A stretch of 47,284 nucleotides of DNA from Actinomycetota bacterium (GCA_026392845.1 JAPLBJ010000070.1:1-47284), one strand, 5' to 3'; positions 1 through 9,345 are shown, counted from the stretch's first letter. The notes: generated by a model from the sequence alone, not told the origin. Numbers and translations: made by a program.

Positions 1-181
<181 letters not shown>

Positions 182-212
182 TTAGAACTCTTGTAAGAGT
201 TAGAGGGCAATC

Positions 213-1265
213 CTACTTTGTCGCGGGGGTAGGTGTCTCCTCGGATTTGAGTGTGAAAGTAGGCGCTTTATCGGTAAGTGCTATCCATATTTGACCCGGA
301 GCGAACTTAATCTCTTCCCCATCAGGAGTGCTCCACTGAGTTCCACTCTCTGCTGTTGGCCTCGACCATAACGCTTGAAAGCTCTTGCCGTCACGTAGAA
401 CAAAACCTGTGCCAGATCCAATCGTTGCAGAAAATGGAGTCACTCCACCAACTTTGTCATAAAACTGTGAGGGAGTGATGAGCACATTTTGAATCACTAG
501 GGTTGTTGGACCTAGTGTTTTTCCTGAATCAGCAAAATTTGTTCCACTTCTAGTGCTGAGTAACCAGCGCTTCTCAATATCCGACCACGTTGCAGTGTAA
601 GAATTAGCAGGCCAATTCATGACTACAGATGCAATTGCAGTTCCTGATTCTGGTGCATCGCCAAAATTCCAGCCCATATTTTTTGATACTGCAATTTCAT
701 ATCCCTTTTCCGCCACTTTTTGCATGAGTAAATCAGCACGCAAAACCATTGCTGTTGGTGACGTTCGAAGTGGGTCAGTTGTATAAATCGTTGCGGGCTG
801 GCTCTGCGCACCTAAATCTTGAAGATTTGCCGACGAAATATATGGGCGCAATTTTGATTGCGCACCGCTGTAGGCAAAGACAACTCGACCATATTGTGAC
901 AAAAGTTCTAAATCACTAATTCTTGCACTTCTCACTGGACCGATGCGATCTGGAATCTTTGATGAAAATACTGCAGCTAATCTGGTGAGTCCGCCCTCAA
1001 CTTGTTCGATATAGACAATATCTGCATCCTCTAGACCAATTTGTGGGTGCGCTGGCGGGGTGTCATCAATTTTCACAACCAAGACGGGACCATCAACTCC
1101 CGGTGCACCAGTAATGCTATTTACCTGTATGGGTTCGATTATGTTGACTTTTTGCGCAAGTGAGATGAGCGATGGTTTCAGAGCGTAAAAAAGACTTGCT
1201 CCGATGACTGAAACTGAAGCTATTGTGATTACGAGTTTTCTAAAGGACATCTTCTTCGAATTCAT
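213..1265 (-). CDS. DUF3048 family secreted or membrane-anchored protein (YerB-like)
   Basis: A 350-residue protein with one N-terminal hydrophobic segment (about residues 10-30), then an extracellular domain. It has the DUF3048 hallmarks: a GPVLVVKIDDTPPAHPQ stretch near residues 59-75, an ADIVYIEQVEGGLTRL block, and a GPVRSARISDLEL block near residues 108-120. The family is widespread in Gram-positive bacteria (Bacillus YerB); its biochemical function is not established. The first ATG at 1265 overlaps the upstream gene by 26 bases and has no clear Shine-Dalgarno. An ATG five codons downstream (1250) is an equally plausible start. It sits between pdxS and the phosphatidylinositol mannoside genes and was probably co-transcribed with the latter. 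The family call is secure; function and exact start are open. Confidence 0.85.
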   Translation of the reverse strand: MNSKKMSFRKLVITIASVSVIGASLFYALKPSLISLAQKVNIIEPIQVNSITGAPGVDGPVLVVKIDDTPPAHPQIGLEDADIVYIEQVEGGLTRLAAVFSSKIPDRIGPVRSARISDLELLSQYGRVVFAYSGAQSKLRPYISSANLQDLGAQSQPATIYTTDPLRTSPTAMVLRADLLMQKVAEKGYEIAVSKNMGWNFGDAPESGTAIASVVMNWPANSYTATWSDIEKRWLLSTRSGTNFADSGKTLGPTTLVIQNVLITPSQFYDKVGGVTPFSATIGSGTGFVLRDGKSFQALWSRPTAESGTQWSTPDGEEIKFAPGQIWIALTDKAPTFTLKSEETPTPATK

Positions 1266-1743
1266 ATGTCACGGGAAGAGGTGCAGTACCTGCAAGCCTA
1301 AATACGCGAATTACTTTTCTACTGCGAAGATTGTGAGTGCTATTGACTGCATCAACGTGCAGCGCGATGGCTATTCGGATCTTGTCAGTGAGTGCAGATA
1401 ATTCGGTAAGAAGTGCCTTCTCTGCAGCCTTCGCATTGCTTTGCCCATCGGCTAACAACAAACCCAAGGCGCCAGATAAGCCACTCTCGGCCTGAGACCT
1501 ATATTCCATCGTCGCTTCACGTGCTTGATAGGAAGCGGCGGTCAGTAGCAGCGAAGATGCAGGGTCAGCAATCTCGCTATGCGCGATCTCTAATGCAATA
1601 GCTGCGCGACGCTGAAGAAGACCATCGAGATTTGCCCAACTCGTTTCGACGCGATGGTGCAGTCTGTCCAAACGGGTTGCTGAAAAACTCAAATACCAAA
1701 GAAAGATAAGAATTATTAGCAGTATCAGAAGCGTAGTTTTCAC
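1240..1743 (-). CDS. LemA-like membrane-anchored protein
   Basis: A 167-residue protein with one N-terminal transmembrane helix (about residues 3-19), then an alpha-helical cytoplasmic or periplasmic part. The segment starting RLDRLHHRVETSWANLD, followed by a RRAAIA run, follows the pattern of LemA proteins (R-hydrophobic-x-x-R-V-E-x-x-W-x-x-[ID]-x-x-L-x-x-R), and a helical repeat follows. The molecular role of LemA proteins is unknown. Its start overlaps the pimA stop by four bases (1740-1743, ATGA), so translation is probably coupled to pimA. From memory, a similar small protein lies after pimA in other actinobacteria, which supports a conserved gene. The LemA assignment rests on motif resemblance only. 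Confidence 0.6.
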   Translation of the reverse strand: MKTTLLILLIILIFLWYLSFSATRLDRLHHRVETSWANLDGLLQRRAAIALEIAHSEIADPASSLLLTAASYQAREATMEYRSQAESGLSGALGLLLADGQSNAKAAEKALLTELSALTDKIRIAIALHVDAVNSTHNLRSRKVIRVFRLAGTAPLPVTYEFEEDVL

Positions 1744-2924
1744 TTGTCATCACCATCTCGCGTCAATAAGCGATTCCAGGATCTGTGATCTTTCGCAAGA
1801 CCAACACCTTCGCTGCCAACAATAGACATCTCGTAAATACTAAAGATCTGCTGTGCAACAACTTCCCAATCAAAATTTTGAGCGTGCTCCTTACCTGCAA
1901 GTGCAAGATCTTTTCGCTTTTGACCATCTCGTAGCAAATCAATTATCACTTTCGCTAGCTCCGTTGCATTCTCTGATTCAAAGAGTGCACCAAACTCTCC
2001 GCCACCCAAAAGTGAATCAAAAGCGGGGATATCACTTGCGACCACAGTTGCGCCACCAGCAAGGGCTTCTGCCAGAATAATTCCGAAAGATTCACCACCT
2101 GTATTCGGCGCAACATATATCGCAACGGATGCCATGAAATCTGCTTTTTCTTCCTCAGAGATGCGGCCTAAAAATTCGAATCGTTGAAGTAGTTGTGGAT
2201 CAATGCTTTTCTTTATCTCTTCGCTATCTCCTGGTCCTGCAACATAAACTCGAACATCGGGTGCAAAGCGCGCAATAATCGGTAGCGCCTCCAGAAGAAC
2301 TGCGAGACCTTTACGTGGTTCTTCAAAACGACCAATGAACCCGATTGTATTTCCTTGCCATTTTGATTGTGGAGTACCTTTTGCATATTTCTTTGCATAA
2401 ATCCCATTAGGAATGACAACTGCATCGGTTTCCAAATGTTCCGTCAAGGTAGAACGAGCAGCCTCACTTACTGCAATACGGGCATTGAGTTTTTCTATAG
2501 CGGGCTCCAAAATTGGACCGATTGCAAAGATAATCTTCTGACGCTTTGCGGCAGCGTGGAAAGTTCCTACAAGTGGACCTTCTGCAGCCCAACAAGCGAG
2601 GAGCGATAGTGATGGAATTGCAGGTTCGTGTAGATGCAATAAATCAAAATCACCTTGTGTAATCCATTGACGAACACGCGCAAATGCAATGGGACCAAAT
2701 AAAACGCGTGCAACAGCACCGTTGTATGGAATAGCTATTGGTTTGCCTGCGCTAATAACATATTCAGGAAGTGCATCTTCATCAGTGGCCGGTGATAGCA
2801 CTGAGACAGTGTGACCGGATGCAATAAGGAATTCTGCCAAGTCTCGAATATGTGCCTGTACTCCCCCAGGTGTATCCCAACTGTATGGGCAAACAATTCC
2901 AATTTTGAGTTTTTTCGTCAGCAT
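1740..2924 (-). CDS. pimA: Phosphatidylinositol mannosyltransferase PimA
   Basis: A 394-residue GT4 glycosyltransferase that transfers the first mannose from GDP-mannose to the inositol of phosphatidylinositol at the inner face of the membrane. It shows the N-terminal KIGIVCPYSWDTPGGVQAH block with the GGVQ acceptor-site loop (about residues 7-24), a GTFHAA segment, the FIGRFEEPRKGL start of the GT-B C-terminal half, and the E-x7-E donor-site pattern in ESFGIILAEALAGG (about residues 280-295). Length is close to mycobacterial PimA (about 380). It shares one base with the upstream acyltransferase stop and four with the downstream LemA-like start, so it is the middle of a tightly coupled operon. 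The neighbouring pgsA and patA independently support the PIM pathway. Confidence 0.93.
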   Translation of the reverse strand: MLTKKLKIGIVCPYSWDTPGGVQAHIRDLAEFLIASGHTVSVLSPATDEDALPEYVISAGKPIAIPYNGAVARVLFGPIAFARVRQWITQGDFDLLHLHEPAIPSLSLLACWAAEGPLVGTFHAAAKRQKIIFAIGPILEPAIEKLNARIAVSEAARSTLTEHLETDAVVIPNGIYAKKYAKGTPQSKWQGNTIGFIGRFEEPRKGLAVLLEALPIIARFAPDVRVYVAGPGDSEEIKKSIDPQLLQRFEFLGRISEEEKADFMASVAIYVAPNTGGESFGIILAEALAGGATVVASDIPAFDSLLGGGEFGALFESENATELAKVIIDLLRDGQKRKDLALAGKEHAQNFDWEVVAQQIFSIYEMSIVGSEGVGLAKDHRSWNRLLTRDGDDK

Positions 2925-3811
2925 TATTCGCGTTCCCTAAAATCTCCATCAATCCAGATGCGCTGCATCATGTGCCAATCATGCGGGTAGCGAGCAATGC
3001 CTTTGGCAAATAGATCCGCGCTATTTTGCACAGTAGCCGCAACACGTTCATTTTCGGTCCCTGTCATAGCAATAGGAACCAATTCGAAATCAATATGTAT
3101 TCCCGCTTCGGTATATGAAATTCCTGCATAAATAAGAGGGACTCCCGTGCGTATCGCAAGTAGAGCGGGGCCGGCGGGCATGCGAGCAGGGCCACCAAAA
3201 AAAGTAACGTTGATACCACTTCGTGATAGATCGCGATCGGCTGCCAAAGCGACAATTCCACCCTGACGAATTCTTAGAAGAAGTGTTGGGATTACGCGCC
3301 CATCAATGGGAAGGGATTCCATGCCGAATGCTTCTCTGTATGACATAAATTTCTTGAATAGCGCCTCTGGTTTTAGTCGTTCTGCGACTGTAACAATTCG
3401 ACCACCCTTGCTACAGAAATACGCTGCTGCATGATCATAATTTCCTGCATGCGCAACTGTTACAACAGCTCCATTATTTGATGCGATTGCATCAAGTAAT
3501 AAGTGCTCACTAGTAGCAGTGACTGTGCCTTGAATACGCTCCATTGACCAGTCTGGTAAACGAAATGTGTCACACCAATATCTAGCACTCGATCTCATAG
3601 ATTTATAGAGAAGTAATTCCAAATCTAGCTCTGTTATATCTTTCTGTGTTCTGGCTAAATTAGAGCGCAATCTTTGGACACTTTTGCCGTTTCTCTTAGT
3701 TGCAATATCGGCAAGACGATAAGCATTGGCGTATACAAAGTTCTCTGGGAGCCAACGCAAAATTCTCCAGGCTCCGAAATAGAACCAGGCAGTAATACTT
3801 TGGATAATCAT
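2924..3811 (-). CDS. patA: Phosphatidylinositol mannoside acyltransferase (PatA-type, LpxL/HtrB fold)
   Basis: A 295-residue lysophospholipid acyltransferase-like protein. The family's catalytic H-x4-D motif is visible as HAGNYD (about residues 121-126), followed by an acceptor block with R-x-G-G-I-V-A-L-A-A-D-R-D near residues 182-194. In mycobacteria PatA acylates the mannose of PIM1/PIM2 using acyl-CoA at the cytosolic face. The order pgsA-patA-pimA, with four-base (3808-3811) and one-base (2924) overlaps, is the same as Rv2612c-Rv2611c-Rv2610c. The name rests on this context plus the fold; sequence alone only says LpxL-like acyltransferase. No feature suggests loss of function. Confidence 0.88.
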   Translation of the reverse strand: MIIQSITAWFYFGAWRILRWLPENFVYANAYRLADIATKRNGKSVQRLRSNLARTQKDITELDLELLLYKSMRSSARYWCDTFRLPDWSMERIQGTVTATSEHLLLDAIASNNGAVVTVAHAGNYDHAAAYFCSKGGRIVTVAERLKPEALFKKFMSYREAFGMESLPIDGRVIPTLLLRIRQGGIVALAADRDLSRSGINVTFFGGPARMPAGPALLAIRTGVPLIYAGISYTEAGIHIDFELVPIAMTGTENERVAATVQNSADLFAKGIARYPHDWHMMQRIWIDGDFRERE

Positions 3812-4404
3812 TTGGTGCTACGCCACACAATTAAAATGCGCTGCAGAACAGTTATAAACCCGAGAATGGCTAATAGCCACATTCCTCCTGCAAGAACATA
3901 AGGGATTCCAAGTCCACTAAAACCAATCGCACTCAACGCCAGTATTAATCTCTCGGTGCGCTCTGCTATTCCACCTGAACAATCAATTCCCATTGACTCC
4001 GCTCTTGCGCGGATATATGGGACCAACATTCCTGTTACTAATGTGAAGAGGATGACTGGAACGAGAGGGTCTTTGGTATCAATGAGAAAAAGAGTTACTC
4101 CAATGAGCACAGCTGCATCTGTAACACGATCAATAGTGGAATCTAAAAACCCACCCCATTTGCTACTTCCTTGCTGGGAAATCCGAGCCATGGTTCCGTC
4201 GAATAGATCACTGAGAGCAAAAAAACAGATGATGAGCGTTCCCCAAAAAAAATTCCCTCGGGGATAAAAATAGAAGGAGGATGCAACAACTCCAATAGCT
4301 CCGGCCCATGTAACGCCGTTTGGAGTAATGCCAATACGCAGCGCAGTTGAAGCGATAGGCGTAATCACCTTTGTCACCGCCGGTTTCAAAATTGCGCTAA
4401 TCAT
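3808..4404 (-). CDS. pgsA: Phosphatidylinositol-phosphate synthase, CDP-alcohol phosphatidyltransferase (PgsA1-type)
   Basis: A 198-residue, multi-helix membrane enzyme that joins CDP-diacylglycerol to inositol 1-phosphate. The full CDP-alcohol phosphatidyltransferase signature is present as DLFDGTMAR, then nine residues, then GGFLDSTID (about residues 66-93), including all four metal-binding aspartates. An ATG 23 codons upstream (4473) would extend the frame into the divergent plus-strand gene. The ATG at 4404 gives an N-terminus (MISAILKPAVTKV) like known family members, so it is preferred. Only 24 bases separate it from the start of the divergent gene. Its 3' end overlaps patA by four bases. 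Function is assigned from the motif and from the pimA/patA context. Confidence 0.9.
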   Translation of the reverse strand: MISAILKPAVTKVITPIASTALRIGITPNGVTWAGAIGVVASSFYFYPRGNFFWGTLIICFFALSDLFDGTMARISQQGSSKWGGFLDSTIDRVTDAAVLIGVTLFLIDTKDPLVPVILFTLVTGMLVPYIRARAESMGIDCSGGIAERTERLILALSAIGFSGLGIPYVLAGGMWLLAILGFITVLQRILIVWRSTK

Positions 4405-4428
4405 CAAGTCCCATCGTAGGCTGAGCGC

Positions 4429-5031
4429 GTGCCAACTCCTAGTTCTCGCCTGAGAATCCATATCTATGGACACGAAAGTGCGGACCCACAGCAGGTCGCT
4501 CGCTTCTTTGGAGCGACGTTTACAGACGTTATCGAGTCAGAATCTGAACTCGCAATATTCGTAGTCGATCCAGCGGCAGGCATCTCTCCTGAAACCATTT
4601 CTTTATGGCAAGGTCTCGATGATTTTCAGATTCCTCGCATGGTCGTCGTTACACATTTAGAGAATCAAGTCGCTGACTTCGACGACGCAGTAATGCTGGC
4701 ATCTCGCGTCTTTGATCAAATTGTTACTCCATATCTTGTCTTACATGATGATGCAGGATTTCCTTGCGCTCTAATATCTTTGGAAACTCTTGAGATTACT
4801 GATTACTCACATAATGAACATGAAGTCACAATGAGCACTGAGGAACATCAAATTTTGATAAGTGAGTTTCGACTAGAGTATGTAGAACAGATTGCCTCAT
4901 CCGGTGAAAACGCCTTTGCAGCTGGATTGCTATTTCCTGCAGTACCACTTTGGATTGAAAGAGAGTTAGGCGTAAATATTATTCGTCAATATATTGACCA
5001 GATTGAAAAGGCGCTACCAAGCAGCAGCTAA
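4429..5031 (+). CDS. Degenerate EF-G-like G-domain protein (probable pseudo-GTPase)
   Basis: A 200-residue soluble protein starting at GTG, with a weak AGG at 4418-4420 upstream. Residues about 45-95 follow the middle of a translational-GTPase G domain: a hydrophobic strand (AIFVVD), a gap matching the DA-x-AGV-x2-Q-T-x2-W region (PAAGISPETISLW), then IPRMVVVTHLE plus ADFDDAV, which aligns with the EF-G PR-[IF]-C-F-[IV]-NKMD plus ADF region. The guanine-specifying NKxD is therefore THLE. The expected P-loop position near residues 12-20 reads GHESADPQ and lacks GKT/S. At 200 residues it lacks EF-G domains II-V. It is the only plus-strand gene inside the minus-strand thrS-HIT-pgsA-patA-pimA series and overlaps HIT convergently by 18 bases. 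A full-length EF-G-like ancestor is inference; function is unknown. Confidence 0.65.
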   Translation: MPTPSSRLRIHIYGHESADPQQVARFFGATFTDVIESESELAIFVVDPAAGISPETISLWQGLDDFQIPRMVVVTHLENQVADFDDAVMLASRVFDQIVTPYLVLHDDAGFPCALISLETLEITDYSHNEHEVTMSTEEHQILISEFRLEYVEQIASSGENAFAAGLLFPAVPLWIERELGVNIIRQYIDQIEKALPSSS

Positions 5032-5541
5032 ATCAGATCGAGTTTGTGAAAGTAGTTGAGGCATAACTTTTGTTTTTCCAATAATCGGCATGAAATTTGC
5101 ATCGCCGCCCCATCGCGGAACAACATGTTGATGGATATGGTCGGCAACACCGGCTCCTGAAATCGCACCCTGATTCATTCCTAGATTGAATCCATGTGCA
5201 CCCGATACTGTGCGAATCGTGGTCATAGCGTGTGCAGTAAAAGCGCTCATCTCGTTTCGTTCGTCATCGCTGAGATCGGTGAGATCTGCAACATGTCGAA
5301 ATGCGCAAATAAGAAGATGTCCCGGGTTATATGGATAAAGATTCATTACTGCATATACATGCTTACCACGCGCAACAATCAAGCCATCCTCATCACTGAG
5401 TTTAGGAATACGGCAAAAAGGACACTCAACATCATTGCCATCGAGTGGCCTGTTCTCTCCGCGCAAATAATCCAAACGGTGAGGTGCCCATAAACGCTGC
5501 CAGCCATCAGGCATACCTATGCCATCAATATTTTCACCCAT
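5014..5541 (-). CDS. HIT-family nucleotide hydrolase or phosphorylase (Ap4A phosphorylase-like)
   Basis: A 175-residue histidine-triad protein. It carries the catalytic HIHQHVV triad near the C-terminal third, a GHLLICAFRHV strand-helix block and an N-terminal CPFC zinc-type pair. The mycobacterial protein in the same position (Rv2613c, between thrS and pgsA) is an Ap4A phosphorylase that splits diadenosine tetraphosphate, so that activity is the best guess. A TTG at 5547 would overlap the thrS stop by four bases. The ATG at 5541, with an AGGT about ten bases upstream, is preferred. The 3' end overlaps the convergent pseudo-GTPase gene by 18 bases. The family is certain, the exact substrate inferred. 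Confidence 0.88.
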   Translation of the reverse strand: MGENIDGIGMPDGWQRLWAPHRLDYLRGENRPLDGNDVECPFCRIPKLSDEDGLIVARGKHVYAVMNLYPYNPGHLLICAFRHVADLTDLSDDERNEMSAFTAHAMTTIRTVSGAHGFNLGMNQGAISGAGVADHIHQHVVPRWGGDANFMPIIGKTKVMPQLLSQTRSDLAAAW

Positions 5542-5543
5542 TA

Positions 5544-7532
5544 TCAAACCTGAATTCGGTCCTGCACTGCGCTTTGAATTTCCTTGATTGCTTGAGCTAT
5601 TGGAATTCCATTCTTCTGTTCGCCATTGCGATAGCGGAATGAAACTGCTCCGGCACTTACATCTTCTTCTCCAGCGATAACCATAAATGGAATTTTCTGC
5701 ATTTGCGCATTACGAACTTTCTTCTGCATGCGATCATCAGATGTATCGAGATCTACGCGAATACCTGCAGCCCGCATCTGCTTCATAACGCCATCAAGGT
5801 AATCAGTGAAAGTATCTGCAACTGGAATACCAATTGCTTGAACAGGCGCTAACCAAGGTGGGAATGCTCCTGCATAGTGCTCAGTTAGAACACCAAAGAA
5901 TCGTTCAATGGAGCCAAAAAGTGCGCGGTGAATCATTACAGGGCGTTGACGAGTTGAATCATTTGCAACGTATTCGAGTTCAAAGCGTTGAGGTAATTGG
6001 AAATCAACTTGGATTGTAGACATCTGCCATGTTCGACCGATTGCATCTTTTGCCTGAACTGAAATCTTTGGCCCATAAAATGCAGCGCCACCTTCATCGA
6101 GAACTAATTCTAGATTTTGCTTTGTAGCAGCCAGACCAAGAGCCTCTGTGGCTTCAATCCATTCACTATCTTCACCCACGGACTTTTCAGGATTGCGAGT
6201 AGAGAGTTCAAGATAGAAATCTGTCAGACCGTAATCGCGTAGCAAATTGAGTACGAATGTCAGCAAGGAATCCAATTCACCTGGCATCTGCTCTTTTGTA
6301 CAGTAAATGTGCGCATCATCTTGAGTAAAGCCACGAGCACGAGTAATTCCATGAAGAACGCCAGATTTTTCATAGCGATAGACAGTTCCAAACTCAAAGA
6401 GTCGCAGGGGTAATTCACGATATGAGCGCTGACGTGATCTATAAATTAAATTATGGAATGGGCAATTCATAGGTTTCATGTAGTACTGCTGTCCTGCGCG
6501 CTTTATCGTGCCATCAGCATGGTGATCTTCATCCAAAATCATTGGCGGATACATACCCTCTGAATACCAATCAAGGTGGCCAGATGTTTCAAAGAGCGCT
6601 GCTTTGGTTATGTGTGGTGAGTAAACAAACTCATAACCTTCATCTTCGTGACGCTTGCGCGAATAATCTTCCATTGCGCGACGAATAATTCCGCCCTTTG
6701 GATGAAAAACAGCAAGACCAGATCCAATTTCTTCGGGGAATGAAAAGAGGTCTAGTTCAGTTCCAAGACGTCTGTGATCACGTTTTTCAGCCTCTGCTAA
6801 TAATTCCAAATATGCATTGAGTTCATCTTGCGATGGCCAGGCAGTTCCATAAATACGTTGCAGCATTGGATTCTTTTCAGATCCGCGCCAATACGCACCA
6901 GCACTTCGCATAAGTTTGAATGCAGGGATATGTTTTGTTGAGGGAAGATGAGGGCCACGGCAAAGATCACTCCATACAGGTTGGCCATCTCGTCCCAAAT
7001 TGTCATAAATAGTGAGTTCAGTCCCGCCTACTTCAACACTTGCTTCTTCCCCTGCGCCAGATTTCAAACCAATGAGTTCGCATTTGTACGGCTCTGATTT
7101 CAACTCTACAAGTGCATCCTTTTCAGTGGTCACGCGACGTTTAAAACGTTGACCTTCTTTTACAATCTTGCGCATGGCACTTTCAATTTTTTCTAAATCA
7201 TCAGGGTTGAAAGGTTTTTGCGGATCGAAGTCATAATAAAAACCATCTGTAATCGGTGGACCGATTCCAAGTTTTGTATCTGCAAAGACACTTTGTACAG
7301 CTTGTGCCATCACGTGCGCTGTTGAGTGACGCAAAACCGCTAAACCTTGCGGTGAAGAAATTGAAACACCCGTGACGACATCACCATCATGTAGGTCTGT
7401 CCAAAGATCTTTGAGCTCTCCGTTTATTGTGCAGACAACTATCTCTTTATTCTCAGCGAAAAGATGGGTGGGACGTTGCTCTGAATCAACGGATAGCGCA
7501 GCGCCATCTACGGTGATCGATATCGAGGCCAT
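5544..7532 (-). CDS. thrS: Threonyl-tRNA synthetase
   Basis: A 662-residue class II aminoacyl-tRNA synthetase. In order: an N-terminal TGS domain (about residues 1-60); the editing domain with an H-x3-H motif in HSTAHVMAQ (about residue 70) and a distal YKCEL cysteine; the catalytic core with zinc-binding cysteine and histidines (MNCPFH and later), motif 2 ([20 protein letters not shown]) and motif 3 near the end of the core; and a C-terminal anticodon-binding domain. Length is close to E. coli ThrS (642). It lies five bases after the pabC-like gene and two bases before the HIT gene, so it is transcribed as part of pabB-pabC-thrS-HIT. No T-box leader is visible, since the upstream sequence is coding. 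Confidence 0.97.
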   Translation of the reverse strand: MASISITVDGAALSVDSEQRPTHLFAENKEIVVCTINGELKDLWTDLHDGDVVTGVSISSPQGLAVLRHSTAHVMAQAVQSVFADTKLGIGPPITDGFYYDFDPQKPFNPDDLEKIESAMRKIVKEGQRFKRRVTTEKDALVELKSEPYKCELIGLKSGAGEEASVEVGGTELTIYDNLGRDGQPVWSDLCRGPHLPSTKHIPAFKLMRSAGAYWRGSEKNPMLQRIYGTAWPSQDELNAYLELLAEAEKRDHRRLGTELDLFSFPEEIGSGLAVFHPKGGIIRRAMEDYSRKRHEDEGYEFVYSPHITKAALFETSGHLDWYSEGMYPPMILDEDHHADGTIKRAGQQYYMKPMNCPFHNLIYRSRQRSYRELPLRLFEFGTVYRYEKSGVLHGITRARGFTQDDAHIYCTKEQMPGELDSLLTFVLNLLRDYGLTDFYLELSTRNPEKSVGEDSEWIEATEALGLAATKQNLELVLDEGGAAFYGPKISVQAKDAIGRTWQMSTIQVDFQLPQRFELEYVANDSTRQRPVMIHRALFGSIERFFGVLTEHYAGAFPPWLAPVQAIGIPVADTFTDYLDGVMKQMRAAGIRVDLDTSDDRMQKKVRNAQMQKIPFMVIAGEEDVSAGAVSFRYRNGEQKNGIPIAQAIKEIQSAVQDRIQV

Positions 7533-7536
7533 GGGG

Positions 7537-8301
7537 CTACCTTACCGAAGAGGCAATAACCATCGCTCGTATTTGAGCGCCTAACCTTTGTGATATTTCT
7601 ATTTCGGGCAATTTTCTATCGCAGATGCTCTCCACTGGTAGTGCAATTTTCAAACTGCTCAATAACAGGCACCCAGAAATACTGTCGAGCTCTTCAAATT
7701 TCACTTTTCGAACTGCGACCTCGAGGTTTTCAATTACGAGAGCGCGCATTACCCCGGCCAGAATTCCATTCGATAGTGGCGGCGTTACCCACTGTCCATC
7801 TATATACAAAAGAAGATTAGAGATCGCACTTTCGCAGATAAAATTCTGGGAGTTACACACAATTGCATCATCAAAGCCATCACTTTGAGCCCGTTCTAAA
7901 ATATTCAACCGATATGAATATGGGAACTTTTTTGGTGGAGTCTTCTCTGAATCGATTCTTTCGCGTTCTACCCTCAAACGGGCAGGCTTTTCTATCTCCA
8001 GGTATTCATCATGTTGGGCTATCCACGATCCATCATCTGAAAACGAGATTCGCAGACGTCCATTTGAAAATGGGTTTGAATCAATTACCTGGGCGATCGC
8101 CAGATGTATATCTTCTTCAGAAGGAAGGCGTATCCCAACGACTTTGCCACCTTTCATTGCGCGGCGCATATGTCGAGATAGCGCCAGAGGATGACCATCA
8201 ATCGTTCGAATCGTTTCAAAGATCCCGCGCCCTAACATCCATCCATCGTGAATAGGTGCTAATTCGCTTTCAACTAATGATGTGTTGTACCAGACTTTCA
8301 T
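7537..8301 (-). CDS. pabC: Class IV aminotransferase-fold protein, probable 4-amino-4-deoxychorismate lyase
   Basis: A 254-residue fold-type IV PLP enzyme. The N-terminal block [15 protein letters not shown] and the C-terminal ESAISNLLL (Glu about residue 157) plus [11 protein letters not shown] (phosphate-binding) are typical. The start ATG shares one base with the pabB stop (TGATG at 8301), so the two are coupled. That makes ADC lyase, the step giving 4-aminobenzoate for folate, the likely role. The PLP lysine is not in the usual K-x-L-N context: the segment reads [11 protein letters not shown], so one of Lys124/Lys125 is the probable Schiff-base residue, with a one-residue length difference. 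D-amino-acid or branched-chain aminotransferase activity cannot be excluded. Confidence 0.75.
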   Translation of the reverse strand: MKVWYNTSLVESELAPIHDGWMLGRGIFETIRTIDGHPLALSRHMRRAMKGGKVVGIRLPSEEDIHLAIAQVIDSNPFSNGRLRISFSDDGSWIAQHDEYLEIEKPARLRVERERIDSEKTPPKKFPYSYRLNILERAQSDGFDDAIVCNSQNFICESAISNLLLYIDGQWVTPPLSNGILAGVMRALVIENLEVAVRKVKFEELDSISGCLLLSSLKIALPVESICDRKLPEIEISQRLGAQIRAMVIASSVR

Positions 8302-9314
8302 CAGAAGTCACCGCCTGCAATCGATAGCAAACGTTGTGCCTTGAGTTGGGTCTCATCCCATTCACTAGTTGGATCACTCCCCCACGTAATTCCCGCTCCC
8401 GTACCAAAATGTAATTCTTTGTTGTCGCTACTCCAAAATATTCGAATTGCTACCGATAAAAGTGCTTGATCATTTTCGACCCAACCTAATGCGCCACAAT
8501 ATGGTCCGCGCTGAGTTGGCTCATTATGGAAAATTACATCTTGAGCTGATGACTTAGGTGCTCCGCTGACTGACCCAGGAGGTAAAAGTGCTTCACATAC
8601 TTGCCGCCATGTCGTATCCGCTTGCAACTCACCTGTTATCTCTGAGACCAGATGAGCAAGGCCCGGGTGTATTTCGGTGCTGAGTAATCGTGTGACAGAT
8701 ACAGTTCCATGATTACAGATTTGTCCAAGATCGTTTCGCATCAGATCAACAATCATCACATTTTCTGCGCAATCTTTATCACCAAATTCTTCACTTGCAC
8801 GTGATAAGTGTTTCGTTCCCTTTATCGGAGATGTTCGCACCTTTGAACTTTCCCGTGAGAGGAATAGCTCCGGTGAAGCGGATGCAATAGTTAGCCCAGG
8901 AATTTCCAAGTAACTCGCATAAGGCGCAGGATTATCGATTAAGATTTGCGAAAAGAGAGCCCGTAAATCACCATCAAATGTTGTGCTCAATACTCGACAA
9001 GCATTCACTTGATATACCCATCCTTCAGCAATTTTCGCCTGAATTACTTCTACATATTTCTTATAGGCAATTGCATCTAATGAACTGCACCAAGGATTTG
9101 TAATCTTTTGCCAAGTTTTGGGTGCTTGCGGAAATGGCGCAGCAATTACATTGGCAAATTTGGCAGCAAGAAACTCACCTTCAAATGTTGTAGATACAGC
9201 CCAGAATCCGCCTCGATCCAAATCGTTGGGATCCTTACTTATCTCTTCTAGTCCAGTTGCTAAACGCCCATTCATCCAAAAGAAGGCTTCACGCCCTATG
9301 GATGCACTACTCAT
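8301..9314 (-). CDS. pabB: Aminodeoxychorismate synthase component I (PabB-like)
   Basis: A 337-residue chorismate-binding enzyme that aminates chorismate to 4-amino-4-deoxychorismate for folate synthesis. Diagnostic blocks: SPIKGT (PIKGT with the ADC-synthase lysine, where anthranilate synthase has Ala), ENVMIVDLMRNDLG, LLPPGSVSGAPK and GTGAGITWGSDP with the metal-binding glutamates around them. The open frame continues upstream to 9494, but that extension is the antisense of tRNA-Gly, so the ATG at 9314 is taken as the start. No Shine-Dalgarno precedes it. Coupled to pabC at the 3' end. The glutamine amidotransferase partner PabA is not in this window. TrpE is a weaker alternative because of the PIKGT lysine and the pabC neighbour. 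Confidence 0.87.
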   Translation of the reverse strand: MSSASIGREAFFWMNGRLATGLEEISKDPNDLDRGGFWAVSTTFEGEFLAAKFANVIAAPFPQAPKTWQKITNPWCSSLDAIAYKKYVEVIQAKIAEGWVYQVNACRVLSTTFDGDLRALFSQILIDNPAPYASYLEIPGLTIASASPELFLSRESSKVRTSPIKGTKHLSRASEEFGDKDCAENVMIVDLMRNDLGQICNHGTVSVTRLLSTEIHPGLAHLVSEITGELQADTTWRQVCEALLPPGSVSGAPKSSAQDVIFHNEPTQRGPYCGALGWVENDQALLSVAIRIFWSSDNKELHFGTGAGITWGSDPTSEWDETQLKAQRLLSIAGGDF

Positions 9315-9345
9315 AGGAGAGAACGCTAGTGATTGAAGGTGCACT

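Noticed and set aside
7533-7536. T-box or other leader control for thrS
   Set aside because: The gene upstream ends only five bases away, so there is no room for a leader.
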